In this document: in pieces, positions 26,749 through 36,162 of the stretch | Numbering within the stretch: position 1 is the first letter of the stretch | Layout: each line of letters opens with the position of its first letter | Source of the DNA: Agrobacterium arsenijevicii | Lineage (GTDB): Bacteria; Pseudomonadota; Alphaproteobacteria; Rhizobiales; Rhizobiaceae | DNA length: 64,000 nucleotides | NCBI GenBank assembly: GCA_000949895.1 | Contig: JWIT01000002.1 | Location: 124,001-188,000 of the forward strand | Direction: 5' to 3' | Position numbers and translations under genes: made by a program | The notes under the pieces: model-generated | What the model was told of the DNA's origin: nothing | Seen by the model: only the letters and a program-made list of their open reading frames with translations | Databases searched by the model: none

Positions 26749-27012
26749 TTAGTTCAGCCCGACGATGCCCGTTGCGGTCGTGCGCGTTGAAAAGACACGC
26801 GTGGCGCGGACCGGCAGCAGGCTGCCTGCGGGCAGGTTCTGGAACGTCACCGTCGCCCCGGAGAGCAGGGTGAGGCACAGCTGACCGCCATTGCCGACAT
26901 AAATGGCGCGTGTGACTGACGAAAGCGGGTTCGTATCATCAGGAACGATGTCGAAACCGTGGGACGCCGGTGATTCTAGGCCGGCGGCATAATGTGTGTA
27001 AGTCTCAGCCAT
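26749..27012 (-). CDS. Orphan spike base protein of the RCAP_rcc01079 (gene transfer agent) type
   Basis: 87 residues from the ATG at 27012. The pattern GLESPASHGFDIVPDD, then TRAIYVGNGGQLCLTLLSG, VTFQNLPAGSLLPVRATRV and TGIVGLN is that of the small spike base protein of the Rhodobacter gene transfer agent head spike. No capsid, tail or other GTA gene is nearby. It is probably a remnant or a stand-alone copy that serves a particle encoded elsewhere. Confidence 0.75.
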   Translation of the reverse strand: MAETYTHYAAGLESPASHGFDIVPDDTNPLSSVTRAIYVGNGGQLCLTLLSGATVTFQNLPAGSLLPVRATRVFSTRTTATGIVGLN

Positions 27013-27248
27013 TGCTGTCTCCCGTAAATCAAAATCCGCCGTGATTATGCGGCGGGCCGGGATGGCGGGGAAAAGCGGGGAAGACAAATGTCAGGCTGGG
27101 GTTCCGGTTCGGCTGAGAGAATGCCGTAATCTCATGCGGTTGGCGACACCGGTCGTATCGCCATCCAGATCGGCCAAACGGAAGACGGCAGATTTTTCGT
27201 CCCCGGATCGGGAGGCATGGTTTGGCCGTTCGGCGGACGTCTTCGGCC

Positions 27249-28160
27249 TCAGTTGCGCGTATGGAGAATAAAGGCTCTCACGGCGGGAGAGGCTTCCGTC
27301 TTCCGGTGGGCGATGGCGAGGTCCGAGGTTGCCGAGCTTGCCGCAAGCGGCACGTAACGCACGCCCGGAAGCCGCAGGCAATCAAGCGAGCGCGGCACCA
27401 GTGCGACGCCGAGGCCGATTGCCACCATGCTGGCAATGGTGGTGTAGTCCCGGCCTTCCGGGCTGATGACGGGCTTGAACCCGGCCTCGCTGCAGGCCTC
27501 GATCGTATTGTAGTGAAAGCCGACATCCGGCGGCTGTCGCGGGGTGATGAAGGTTTCTGCGGCGAGGTTCTTGAGATCGACGTGCTTCGCATAGGCCAAA
27601 GGATGATTTTCCGGCAGCGCGGCCATCAGCGGTTCGCGCAGGACCACATGCATCGCAACGCCTTCCGGGATGGGCGCGGGCGGGCGGATGAAGGCGAAAT
27701 CCAGATTGCCGTCGGCGATCTTGGCCAGTTGCAACCGCATCTCCATTTCGATCAGCTGCAATTCCACATCCGGATGGGAGGCGCGGAAACTGGCGATCGA
27801 CTGGATGAGCAGGCCGGAATAGGCGGCGGATGCCACATAACCGATGGAGATGCGGCCGGTTTCCCCGCGGTCGACGCGCTTCAGCGCCGCAAGCGTCGCT
27901 TCGGCATTGGCAAGGATTTTCCGGGCATCCTCGTAGAGAAGCTGGCCGGGGGTGGTCAACTTCACTGATCGGCGCGTCCGGTCCAACAGCGGCATCCCAA
28001 CAATGTCCTCCAGCGCCATGATCTGCTGGCTCAGCCCCGGCTGGGCAATGCCGAGGCGGGCGGCGGCGCGCTCGAAATTGCGTTCATCCACCAGCACGGT
28101 GAAATAGCGCAGGTGTCGCAGCTCAAATGTTTCCGCCCGGCTTGCCGGTTTCCTGCCCAT
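27249..28160 (-). CDS. LysR-family transcriptional regulator
   Basis: 303 residues. N-terminal winged helix with FTVLVDERNFERAAARLGIA and QPGLSQQIMALED, followed by the two-lobed effector domain (GRISIGYVASAAYSGLLIQS). It is divergent from the TonB-dependent receptor gene with 192 bp between, so it may control siderophore uptake, although LysR control of such operons is not the rule. A 15-bp near-palindrome sits in the gap. Confidence 0.9.
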   Translation of the reverse strand: MGRKPASRAETFELRHLRYFTVLVDERNFERAAARLGIAQPGLSQQIMALEDIVGMPLLDRTRRSVKLTTPGQLLYEDARKILANAEATLAALKRVDRGETGRISIGYVASAAYSGLLIQSIASFRASHPDVELQLIEMEMRLQLAKIADGNLDFAFIRPPAPIPEGVAMHVVLREPLMAALPENHPLAYAKHVDLKNLAAETFITPRQPPDVGFHYNTIEACSEAGFKPVISPEGRDYTTIASMVAIGLGVALVPRSLDCLRLPGVRYVPLAASSATSDLAIAHRKTEASPAVRAFILHTRN

Positions 28161-28182
28161 CGTTACGGCCTTTTTTAGCAGA

Positions 28183-28197
28183 TTTGAATAATTCCAA
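28183..28197. promoter_or_regulatory. 15-bp near-palindrome between LysR gene and TonB receptor gene
   Basis: TTTGAAT-A-ATTCCAA, with 6 of 7 arm positions matching. It could be a LysR site or an iron-regulator site (it is similar in shape to Irr/ICE boxes but not a full match). It lies close to the LysR gene start. Confidence 0.35.
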
Positions 28198-28352
28198 GCT
28201 ATTATCGGGCGGCATTTTCATAATCAATAGTTCTGAAAAAAGCCGGCTTCGCTTATTGGATCAAAATCTACACCTTGCGTAATAAGATGAGTTAAATTCT
28301 CCAGAAAAATATTCGCCCTTGTGGCGGCGCGGGTTGATAAAGGGTCTTGGCG

Positions 28353-30485
28353 GTGCAGGGAAAAACCAAACACATTTCCATTTTGGCGGGCGGTTGCGCC
28401 ACCATTGCTTATGTAGCGTTTTTGTTCCCGGTCGTCGCCCTTGCGCAGGAGGCCGGCACCACGGTGCTGCAAACCATCACCGTAGACGGCGTGAAAAAGC
28501 AGGATCCCAAGGCCCCGGTGAAAGGCTATGTGGCGAAAACCAGCGCCAGCGCCACCAAGACGGGGAGGTCCCTGATCGAGACACCGCAGTCGGTTTCCGT
28601 CATCACCAAAGACCAGATGGATGCACAGAACGTTCGCAATCTCAGCGAGGCGCTGAATTATGTTCCCGGCGTCGTCGCGCAACCGTCAGGTTCCGATCCG
28701 CGTTTCGATGCGCCGCGCATTCGCGGTTTCGCGGGAAACCAGCTGCAATTTCTCAACGGTCTTCGGCTGATGCGCACGGCGGGTGCGCCCTCGTACGAGG
28801 TCTACGGCCTGGAGCGTCTGGAGGTCATTCGCGGGCCGGCTTCTGTGCTTTATGGCCAGGGTAATCCCGGCGGTCTCATCAACCTCATCAGCAAGCGGCC
28901 GACCTTCGAGCGTTTCGGCGAAGTGGGCGCGCAGATCGGCAGCTTCGATTATTACCAGTCGATGTTCGATATTGGCGGGCCGGTGGCGGACAGTGACAGC
29001 CTTGCCTATCGCCTGACCGGGGTTGCCCGCAACGCCCATGCCCAGACGGACAATCTGCAGAATGACCGTTATTTCATCGCGCCGGCGCTCACATGGCAGC
29101 CTGACGAGGACACGAAACTGACGGTCCTTGCGTCCTATCAGCACGATAATCCGAGTTCGCCCTCGGGCCTGCCGCCGGCACTCACCTTTTCCCGGCCGGG
29201 CAACATGCTGGACCGCAGCTTTTATGTCGGCGACCCGTCGTTCGATACGTCAAGCCGCAAGTTCACCAATATTGGCTACGAATTCGAGCACCGTTTCGAC
29301 GAGACCTTCACCTTCCGGCAGAATGCGCGCTATTCCAATTTCGACTGGTCCTATCGGGCGCTCGGCATGTCCTCGACCAGTGGCGGCATGATCGGCAATC
29401 TCATCCGCCGCAATGCGACGTTCCAGGACGAGTTGCTGAATACGTTCAACATCGACAATAGCCTTCAGGCCGATTTTTCGACGGGTCCGGTTGATCATAC
29501 CCTGCTCGTTGGGCTGGATTATCGCTATTTCGACAATAACGTAAAAACCGAATTCTGGGCGGCAACGCCGCTCAACCCCGTCAATCCAGTCTATGGCGGG
29601 CCGATCAGCCTGACCTCGCGCACGCTTTATGCCGATGTGAAAACGGACATATCCCAGATCGGCCTTTATGCGCAGGACGAGATTTCCTACGAAAACTGGC
29701 GGATCACCGCCGGCCTGCGGCAGGATTGGGCCAGCACCAGCGGCACCACCTTCAACGGAACGACCTATCGCGCGCTCGACAAGGATGACCACAAGCTGAC
29801 CGGCCGCGTTGGCGTCAGCTATCTGTTCGAGGGCGGCATCGCGCCCTATGTCAGCTATGCCACCTCTTTCGAGCCGGTGCCGCAGCCGGCCGTCGGCGAT
29901 GCGCCGAAGCCCACCACCGGCGAACAGTGGGAAGCGGGTATCAAATATCAACCCGAAGGCTTCGACGGTTTCTTCTCGGCGGCGATCTACGATCTGAAGC
30001 AGAAGAACGTGACAACGACTGTCGGCGGCGTGACGCAGCAGATGGACGAGGCGCATGTGAGAGGCCTCGAGCTCGAAGGTGTCGCAAGCCTTGCCGACGG
30101 GCTCGACCTGCGTGCGGCCTATACCTACATGGACAGCGAAGTTTCCGGCCGCGTGAACAATGGCAGGGAGCTGGACAACACGCCGCGCCATTCCGCCAGC
30201 CTATGGCTCGACTATACCTTCGCGGAGGATACAGCGCTCGAAGGCTTTGGCATCGGCGGCGGTGTTCGCTATGTCGGGAAACGTTACGGCGATGCCGCCA
30301 ATGCATTTGAAATGAAGGGGCTCGCCCTTCTCGATCTCGGCGTCCACTACGAGAAGAACGGCTACCGCGCCTCGCTTCTCGTGCAAAACTTGACTGATAA
30401 AGAATATATTTCTAGTTGCTCCACTTTCGGATGCTATTACGGTGACGGAAGAACCGTTATGGGCAAGCTGACCTACCGGTGGTGA
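28353..30485 (+). CDS. TonB-dependent ferric-siderophore receptor
   Basis: About 710 residues from a GTG at 28353, preceded at 8 nt by AAAGGG; a TTG at 28347 is too close to that site. A signal peptide ends around ALAQ. The plug domain contains SLIETPQSVSVITKDQMD and PRIRGFAGNQ, and the beta-barrel ends in an aromatic residue (LTYRW) as usual. No N-terminal signalling domain precedes the plug. It is first in an operon with hydroxamate-type FhuD, FhuB and FhuC genes, so its ligand is likely a hydroxamate siderophore. Confidence 0.92.
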   Translation: MQGKTKHISILAGGCATIAYVAFLFPVVALAQEAGTTVLQTITVDGVKKQDPKAPVKGYVAKTSASATKTGRSLIETPQSVSVITKDQMDAQNVRNLSEALNYVPGVVAQPSGSDPRFDAPRIRGFAGNQLQFLNGLRLMRTAGAPSYEVYGLERLEVIRGPASVLYGQGNPGGLINLISKRPTFERFGEVGAQIGSFDYYQSMFDIGGPVADSDSLAYRLTGVARNAHAQTDNLQNDRYFIAPALTWQPDEDTKLTVLASYQHDNPSSPSGLPPALTFSRPGNMLDRSFYVGDPSFDTSSRKFTNIGYEFEHRFDETFTFRQNARYSNFDWSYRALGMSSTSGGMIGNLIRRNATFQDELLNTFNIDNSLQADFSTGPVDHTLLVGLDYRYFDNNVKTEFWAATPLNPVNPVYGGPISLTSRTLYADVKTDISQIGLYAQDEISYENWRITAGLRQDWASTSGTTFNGTTYRALDKDDHKLTGRVGVSYLFEGGIAPYVSYATSFEPVPQPAVGDAPKPTTGEQWEAGIKYQPEGFDGFFSAAIYDLKQKNVTTTVGGVTQQMDEAHVRGLELEGVASLADGLDLRAAYTYMDSEVSGRVNNGRELDNTPRHSASLWLDYTFAEDTALEGFGIGGGVRYVGKRYGDAANAFEMKGLALLDLGVHYEKNGYRASLLVQNLTDKEYISSCSTFGCYYGDGRTVMGKLTYRW

Positions 30486-30512
30486 TGCCATATCAAGTGA
30501 AGCAGCAGGGGC

Positions 30513-31415
30513 ATGAAGCGCAAGGATCGATGGATGTCGCCCCTCTGGGGACGGCGGGAATTTTTAGGCCTGCTCGCCGCTTCGGCTCTTGCGGGCAAGG
30601 CGCGGGCGGCGGTGACGCCGCGCATTGCCGCTATCGACTGGGCCATGCTGGAAACCTCCGTGGCGCTCGGCGTCATGCCAGTTGCTGCAACCGAACTCAT
30701 CCAGTTCAGGGCTGGTGCAGTTGAGCCGGAAATTCCTGAAACCGTCGCCGATCTTGGCCTGAGGGGTGCGCCGAATTTCGAGCTGCTGCAACTGACCCGG
30801 CCGGACCTCATTCTCATTTCGCCTTTCTACACGCGTTACACCGGCAGGCTGGAAGCGATAGCGCCGGTGTTTTCACTGCCTTTTTACGTGAAGGGCGAGC
30901 CGCCGTTTGAAAAGGCGCTTGCCGCTGTCTCGGCACTTGGCGAAAAGCTCGGCCGGACTGAGGAGGCGCGAAAGGTTCTGGAGGAAACGAACCATGCGCT
31001 GCAAGCCATGCGGACGCGCCTCGAAGCCTTTGCGGCAAGGCCGACCTATGTGATCAATATCGGCGACTCCAGGCATTTCCGCGCTTTTGGCGCAGACAGC
31101 ATGTTCGGTGATGTCCTTGGCCGGCTGGGGCTGACCAATGCTTGGGCGGATCGTTCGCAATTCACCTTCGCAGCGCCTGTCCCGCTCGAAAATCTTGCCG
31201 GCTCACCTGATGCCCGCATCGTCATCGTTTCCGATATTCCAGTCGAGGCCCGTGAGAGCCTGCGCAACAGCGCCATCTGGCGTGCGCTTCCAGCCGTGCG
31301 GGAAAATCGCGTGGTGACGCTCGGCAATGTGGCCCCCTATGGCGGCATCACTGCGGCCATGCGTTTCGCGTGGCTTCTGACCGAGGCCCTGACGACGCGG
31401 GGAGAAGCACTGTGA
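30513..31415 (+). CDS. fhuD: FhuD-like siderophore-binding protein
   Basis: 300 residues with a Tat-type signal (GRREFLGLLAASALAGKARA). The mature protein follows the FhuD pattern: IDWAMLETSVALGVMP at the start, ARPDL-type segment LTRPDLILISPFYT, and FGDVLGRLGLTNAW in the second lobe. It delivers ferric hydroxamates to the inner-membrane transporter. It starts 28 bp after the receptor gene and overlaps fhuB by 4 bp. Confidence 0.9.
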   Translation: MKRKDRWMSPLWGRREFLGLLAASALAGKARAAVTPRIAAIDWAMLETSVALGVMPVAATELIQFRAGAVEPEIPETVADLGLRGAPNFELLQLTRPDLILISPFYTRYTGRLEAIAPVFSLPFYVKGEPPFEKALAAVSALGEKLGRTEEARKVLEETNHALQAMRTRLEAFAARPTYVINIGDSRHFRAFGADSMFGDVLGRLGLTNAWADRSQFTFAAPVPLENLAGSPDARIVIVSDIPVEARESLRNSAIWRALPAVRENRVVTLGNVAPYGGITAAMRFAWLLTEALTTRGEAL

Positions 31416-33376
31416 CGGCGCGGCCTCTCCAGTTTCTCTTCGGCTTCGTCTTTCTTCTGGCCTGCGGTCTTTCCCTGCATGCCGGCCTGCTGCGGCTGCC
31501 TTTTGGCGCGTGGCCAAGCCTGCCATTCGATGCCGCGACCATGTCGATGGATCAGGTCATTTTCGCCTTCAGCCTGATGCCGCGTGTGGCAGTCGCCATT
31601 CTGGCGGGCGCGATGCTGGGATTGTCCGGCGCGCTTTTCCAGCAATTGTTGCGTAACCCGATTGCCGATCCCTCCACGCTCGGCATCTCTGCCGGCGCCC
31701 AACTGGCGATCGTTATCGCAACCCTGTTCTTTCCCGCGGTGCTGGATGGTAACCGCGCATCGGTGGCGCTCGGTGGCGCTGCCGTTGCGGCCGGTGTGGT
31801 GTTTCTTCTCGGCTGGCGGCGGTCGTTCGAGCCGGTGACCATGGTGGTATCAGGGCTTCTGGTCGGCATCACCGCCGCTTCCGTCTCAGCTGCGCTCACG
31901 CTTGCGCAGGGCGAATATCTGATGTCGCTCGTTGTCTGGAACGGTGGCTCGCTCAGCCAGCAGGACTGGTCGAATACGTTTCTGCTTGCCGCCCAACTTC
32001 TCGCGGGCCTTGTTCTCACCGGGCTGCTGATAAGGCCACTCACGGTTCTCGGCCTTGGCGATTCCGGGGCGCGTTCGCTTGGCGTATCGCTGTTTTCAAT
32101 CAGGCTGGCGGTTGCCGCGGTTGCGGTCATGCTGGCTGCCTTCGTTGCAGCCGCGGTTGGCCTCGTCAGCTTTATCGGCCTTGCAGCACCGGCGCTTACC
32201 CGGGCGCTCGGCGTGCGGCGAGCATCCTCCGTGTTGTTCGTTTCGCCGCTTCTGGGCGGTCTGCTGCTCTGGTTCTGTGATGGTCTCGTGCAGCTTCTGG
32301 CAAGTACGACGGCTGAAGTTTTCCCGACTGGTGCGGTGACCGCTCTTATCGGCGGACCGCTGCTTCTGTGGCTGCTGCCGAAAATCCGGCCGACCGATGT
32401 GCATCGCGCTGAAGGCGTCGACCTTGCGACAAGACGCCGGCTCGTGACCCTTTTGCCAGTGCTTGTCATCATGGCCGGGCTGGTTTTTACCGCGCTCGCC
32501 ATCGGCAAGGGGCCGGATGGTTGGACGGTGCTGAAAGCCGGCGACCTGCAAAGTCTTCTGCCCTTCCGCTGGCCGCGGCTGATGGCGGCTTGCGCCGCCG
32601 GCGGTCTTCTGGCGATGGCGGGCGCGCTTCTACAGCGGCTCACCGGAAATCCCATGGCAAGCCCGGAAGTGATCGGCGTCAGCGGCGGCGCGGGTCTCGG
32701 TTTTGCCGCCGCCATCACGCTTTTTCCGACTGCCGGTCTGTTCGAGCTGTTTTGCGGCGCCGGCATCGGATCGGCCGCCGTCATGATCCTCGTCCTGTTT
32801 TTTGCTGTGCGTCGGCATCTGGCGCCTGAAAAAATACTGCTCGCCGGCATCGCCATCAGTTCGCTTTGCTCGGCGGTGCTCTCGGCATTGCTTGCAATTG
32901 GCGATCAGCGGGCCTGGCAAATTCTCTCCTGGCTCAGCGGCTCTGGTTCGACGGCGACGCCCGCTTCGGCAATCTTTCTTGCCGTGCTTTCCGTCGTGCT
33001 ACTCGCCGCCGCTTTGTCGGTGACGCGGTGGTTGACGATCCTGCCGCTTGGACGGGATGTGCCGCTCTCCCTGGGTCTGCCGCTCGGCGCGGCGCGCATC
33101 GCCGTCATCGCGGTCGCCGGCATTGCCACCGGGGCCGCCTCGCTGCTGGTCGGTCCCTTAAGTTTCGTCGGGTTGATGGCGCCGCATATTGCGCTTCGCG
33201 CCGGCTTCACCACGCCGCGCGACCACCTGTTGGCTTCCTTCCTGTTCGGTGCGGTGCTGATGGCACTTTCCGATCTCGGGGCGCGAACCGTGACATTTCC
33301 CTATGAGCTGCCGCTGGGTCTCTTTGCGGCTCTCGCCGGTGCGCCTTACCTGATCTGGCTTTCAGGCAGGCGATGA
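31412..33376 (+). CDS. fhuB: FhuB-like fused siderophore ABC permease
   Basis: About 654 residues from a GTG overlapping the fhuD stop. The protein is a tandem duplication of the FecCD permease (about 2 x 320 residues, roughly 18-20 helices). The first half shows RNPIADPSTLGISAGA and the second half the equivalent GNPMASPEVIGVSGGA. GLVSFIGLAAPALTR and GPLSFVGLMAPHIALR are the two cytoplasmic coupling segments. This fused form is diagnostic for FhuB-type hydroxamate permeases. Confidence 0.93.
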   Translation: MTARPLQFLFGFVFLLACGLSLHAGLLRLPFGAWPSLPFDAATMSMDQVIFAFSLMPRVAVAILAGAMLGLSGALFQQLLRNPIADPSTLGISAGAQLAIVIATLFFPAVLDGNRASVALGGAAVAAGVVFLLGWRRSFEPVTMVVSGLLVGITAASVSAALTLAQGEYLMSLVVWNGGSLSQQDWSNTFLLAAQLLAGLVLTGLLIRPLTVLGLGDSGARSLGVSLFSIRLAVAAVAVMLAAFVAAAVGLVSFIGLAAPALTRALGVRRASSVLFVSPLLGGLLLWFCDGLVQLLASTTAEVFPTGAVTALIGGPLLLWLLPKIRPTDVHRAEGVDLATRRRLVTLLPVLVIMAGLVFTALAIGKGPDGWTVLKAGDLQSLLPFRWPRLMAACAAGGLLAMAGALLQRLTGNPMASPEVIGVSGGAGLGFAAAITLFPTAGLFELFCGAGIGSAAVMILVLFFAVRRHLAPEKILLAGIAISSLCSAVLSALLAIGDQRAWQILSWLSGSGSTATPASAIFLAVLSVVLLAAALSVTRWLTILPLGRDVPLSLGLPLGAARIAVIAVAGIATGAASLLVGPLSFVGLMAPHIALRAGFTTPRDHLLASFLFGAVLMALSDLGARTVTFPYELPLGLFAALAGAPYLIWLSGRR

Positions 33377-33410
33377 TGATATTTTTGAATGACTTCTGGA
33401 GATGACATCC

Positions 33411-34220
33411 ATGGCCCAGGCAGCGCTTGCCGTCGATTATGATGATGTTCCGCTTTTTTCGCTGGAAAAAGTGACGATGGAAGTGCCGGGCAGGACATTG
33501 CTGCAGCCGCTGACGACGAGTTTTGCAACCGGCAAGACCATCGGCCTGATCGGCCATAATGGTTCGGGAAAATCGACCCTGCTCAAGATTCTCGCGCGCA
33601 TCCAGGAGCCGACGGCGGGCAAGGTATCGTTCGAGGGACAGGCGCTGGGGAGCTGGGGTAACCGCGAATTTGCGCGGAAGCTCGGCTATCTGCCGCAATA
33701 TACGCCGGCCGCCTCGGGCATGCTGGCCAGGGAACTGGTGGCGCTCGGTCGTTATCCCTGGCACGGCGCGCTTGGCCAGTTCACCAAAGCGGATCAGGAG
33801 AAGGTGGATGAGGCCATCGAGTTGACCGACACCGCGGCCTTCAGGGACCGGTTGGTAGACACGCTTTCCGGCGGGGAGCGCCAGCGCGTGTGGCTCGCCA
33901 TGCTGGTTGCCCAGAACGCCGAAAGCCTGCTTCTGGACGAACCCATTTCTGCGCTCGACATGGCGCACCAGCTGGAGGTTCTGTCTCTGGTGCAGAGACT
34001 GTCGCGCGAAAAGGGTCTCGGCGTCATCGTGGTGCTGCACGATGTCAACATGGCGGCGCGGTTCTGCGACGAGATCGTCGCACTGCATTCCGGCCATCTG
34101 ATCGCAAGGGGAACACCGCAGGACATCATGACGCCGGAGACGCTGGAACGTATCTACGGCGTCCGTATGGATGTCATGACCCATGCCGCCACCGGCTTTC
34201 CCGTCGCCTTGCCGCTTTGA
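33411..34220 (+). CDS. fhuC: FhuC-like siderophore ABC ATPase
   Basis: About 269 residues from the ATG at 33411, preceded at ~9 nt by GGAG; the ATG at 33402 is too close to it. Walker A is GHNGSGKST, the signature LSGGERQRVW, Walker B SLLLDEPISALD and the switch histidine VVLHDVN. It powers FhuB and is the last gene of the operon, 34 bp downstream of fhuB. Confidence 0.93.
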   Translation: MAQAALAVDYDDVPLFSLEKVTMEVPGRTLLQPLTTSFATGKTIGLIGHNGSGKSTLLKILARIQEPTAGKVSFEGQALGSWGNREFARKLGYLPQYTPAASGMLARELVALGRYPWHGALGQFTKADQEKVDEAIELTDTAAFRDRLVDTLSGGERQRVWLAMLVAQNAESLLLDEPISALDMAHQLEVLSLVQRLSREKGLGVIVVLHDVNMAARFCDEIVALHSGHLIARGTPQDIMTPETLERIYGVRMDVMTHAATGFPVALPL

Positions 34221-34468
34221 TGCTGTTGCAGCAAAACAACGCCCGGAAACGCTCGTCTTTGACAGCAACTCCGCGAGCATTTCCCGCCCTAACAATGTCT
34301 TAATGGCATCCTACCGCCGATAGACATTGTTAACTGTTTTGCTTTCCTTGCATCCAATTCAGTTGTTTTGGATCGATTTCGGGGAACAAACGTTAACAGT
34401 GCGGAATTCAATATCCGGAGAGGGCAAGAAGGGCTGCTGCGGGTAGGAATAAAACAGGAGAAAATCAG

Positions 34469-34996
34469 ATGAAAAAGGCTGTTGCCGTAACTTTTGCCGC
34501 ATTGACCATGGGCCTTAGCGGAACCGTGTCCGCTCTCGCTGCTGACCTTGCAAGATATGAGCCGGCTCCGCAGGAGCAGGACGACCGCAACGGTGTCAAG
34601 ATCGGCTATCTCACCTGCGATATCGGCGGTGGCGTCGGTTACGTGATCGGCTCGGCCAAGGAACTGGATTGCACGTTCCAGTCCACCATGGGCGCACGCC
34701 GCACCGACCATTACACCGGTGCTATCCGCAAGATGGGTGTTGACCTTGGCTTCACCACGCAGGGCCGTCTGGTCTGGGCCGTTTTCGCCCCGACAGCCGG
34801 TTACCATCGCGGTTCGCTCGGCGGCCTTTATCAGGGCGCAACGGCTGAAGTGACTGTCGGTCTCGGCGTTGGCACCAACGTTCTCGTTGGCGGCACCTCC
34901 GGTTCCATCCAGCTTCAGACGGTCAGCGTGACGGGTCAGGTTGGCCTCAACCTCGCAGCGACCGGTACGTCCGTGACGCTCACGGCCATGAACTAA
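34469..34996 (+). CDS. DUF992-family exported protein
   Basis: 175 residues with a signal peptide ending at ALAA. The mature protein carries the DUF992 pattern: KIGYLTCDIGGGVGYVIGSAKEL, DHYTGAIRKMGVDLG, and VGLGVGTNVLVGGTSGSIQLQ near the end. The family is exported and common in Rhizobiales; its function is unknown. A good ribosome binding site (acaggag) lies just upstream. It is monocistronic. Confidence 0.9.
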   Translation: MKKAVAVTFAALTMGLSGTVSALAADLARYEPAPQEQDDRNGVKIGYLTCDIGGGVGYVIGSAKELDCTFQSTMGARRTDHYTGAIRKMGVDLGFTTQGRLVWAVFAPTAGYHRGSLGGLYQGATAEVTVGLGVGTNVLVGGTSGSIQLQTVSVTGQVGLNLAATGTSVTLTAMN

Positions 34997-35007
34997 TCGG
35001 CAAGCGC

Positions 35008-35028
35008 GCCCGGTGTATTGCACCGGGC
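35008..35028. terminator. Possible terminator after the DUF992 gene
   Basis: GCCCGGTG (35008-35015) and CACCGGGC (35021-35028) form a perfect 8-bp stem with a 5-nt loop, 12 bp after the stop codon. The following sequence has only a short T-containing stretch, so termination efficiency is uncertain. Confidence 0.6.
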
Positions 35029-35086
35029 ATTCTGTCGCATGTCAAAAAGCGCCCTCTTCGTTGTCAGACGGGGAGGGCGTTGTATT

Positions 35087-35497
35087 ATGCGGGTCATGAC
35101 GACCTTCGCATTCAGAACTCTCCCGGTTTCTTTCGCTTTTTCCCTCTGTCTTGCTGCGACTGCCTTGGCCGAAGGCGATGCCATCCACGGAGAGAAGGTT
35201 TTCAGCCGCTGCTCCACCTGTCACAGCATCGACGCACCGCGCACCCGCATGGGTCCACATCTGATGGGCGTCGTCGGCAGGCCAATGGCTGGGGTGGCTG
35301 ATTACGGCCATTATTCGCAGGCGCTTAGGGATGCCGGTGCGGCTGGCCGGGTGTGGACGGAGGAAGAACTACAAAAGTTCATCGCCAGTCCGAAGAAGGC
35401 AATGCCGGGAACCTCGATGCGGTTTTTCGGTCTCTGGAGTGAAACGGATATCGCGGATCTGATCGCCTATCTGAAAATGCATCCGATGCCGCAATAA
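35087..35497 (+). CDS. Small periplasmic class I cytochrome c
   Basis: 136 residues from the ATG at 35087, which has GGGAGGG nine nt upstream. A signal peptide (ending around TALA) is followed by the haem-binding CSTCH motif near residue 43 and the methionine ligand region MPGTSM near residue 108. The spacing is that of cytochrome c2/c550-like proteins. It is an electron carrier; the partner enzyme is not evident from neighbouring genes. Confidence 0.9.
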   Translation: MRVMTTFAFRTLPVSFAFSLCLAATALAEGDAIHGEKVFSRCSTCHSIDAPRTRMGPHLMGVVGRPMAGVADYGHYSQALRDAGAAGRVWTEEELQKFIASPKKAMPGTSMRFFGLWSETDIADLIAYLKMHPMPQ

Positions 35498-35500
35498 CCT

Positions 35501-36091
35501 TCAGAGCGGCGCATCCGCGAGAATCTCTTCGGCATCCTCCACCGTCATCGCCATGACCTTTGAACCAATCTCGAAGCCGAAACCGTTGCGGGCGAAGGCG
35601 GAAAATTCCTTCGATTTGCGTTTCTCATCCAGTTCGACACGGCGAAAGGGGCCGAAGGCGCGTTTGCGCGCAAAGATGACGGCCGCAACCAGATCGTTGG
35701 TTTCCTCAAGCGCGACTGCTGCCGTTTCCCGGTCGATGCCCTTGATCTGAAGTTTTTGCGCGAGACCGCGTTTCGACTTGCCGCTGCGCTGGCCGCTTCG
35801 CACGGCAATTTCGGCGTAAGCCGTGTCATCGAGCGCCTTGATGCCATAAGCGAAAGTCACAGCAAACTCGCCGAGCGCCTTGGCCTGTGCCGTGCTGATA
35901 TCCTCGAATTTTTCTCGCGCCTTGCGCGTGATCGCGTCGCGCAGCTGCTTTTCCGTCATCATGCGCTGTTCCAGCCGGTAGAGAGCGGAATTGCGCGCCC
36001 AGGAAAGCATCCTGCTGGTGGGCTCGCTGGACTGCGTTTCGCCATCCAGGGCCATATCGTCGGTCAGGAAGGGGCTGGAATCATCGTTCAT
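35501..36091 (-). CDS. recX: RecX-family regulator of RecA
   Basis: 196 residues. SWARNSALYRLEQRMMTEKQL is the family's start of the helical repeats, followed by SGKSKRGLAQKLQIKGIDRE and further three-helix repeats ending with FEIGSKVMAM. RecX binds along RecA filaments and inhibits them. The length and helical pattern match alphaproteobacterial RecX. It ends 3 bp from the convergent cytochrome gene; recA is not adjacent. Confidence 0.88.
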   Translation of the reverse strand: MNDDSSPFLTDDMALDGETQSSEPTSRMLSWARNSALYRLEQRMMTEKQLRDAITRKAREKFEDISTAQAKALGEFAVTFAYGIKALDDTAYAEIAVRSGQRSGKSKRGLAQKLQIKGIDRETAAVALEETNDLVAAVIFARKRAFGPFRRVELDEKRKSKEFSAFARNGFGFEIGSKVMAMTVEDAEEILADAPL

Positions 36092-36162
36092 CCCGCTTTT
36101 ATAGCGCGGTAAACCTGTCTTGCCAGTTCCTTCCTGTCCTATGCCTGCCAGTTTTCAGCGCT

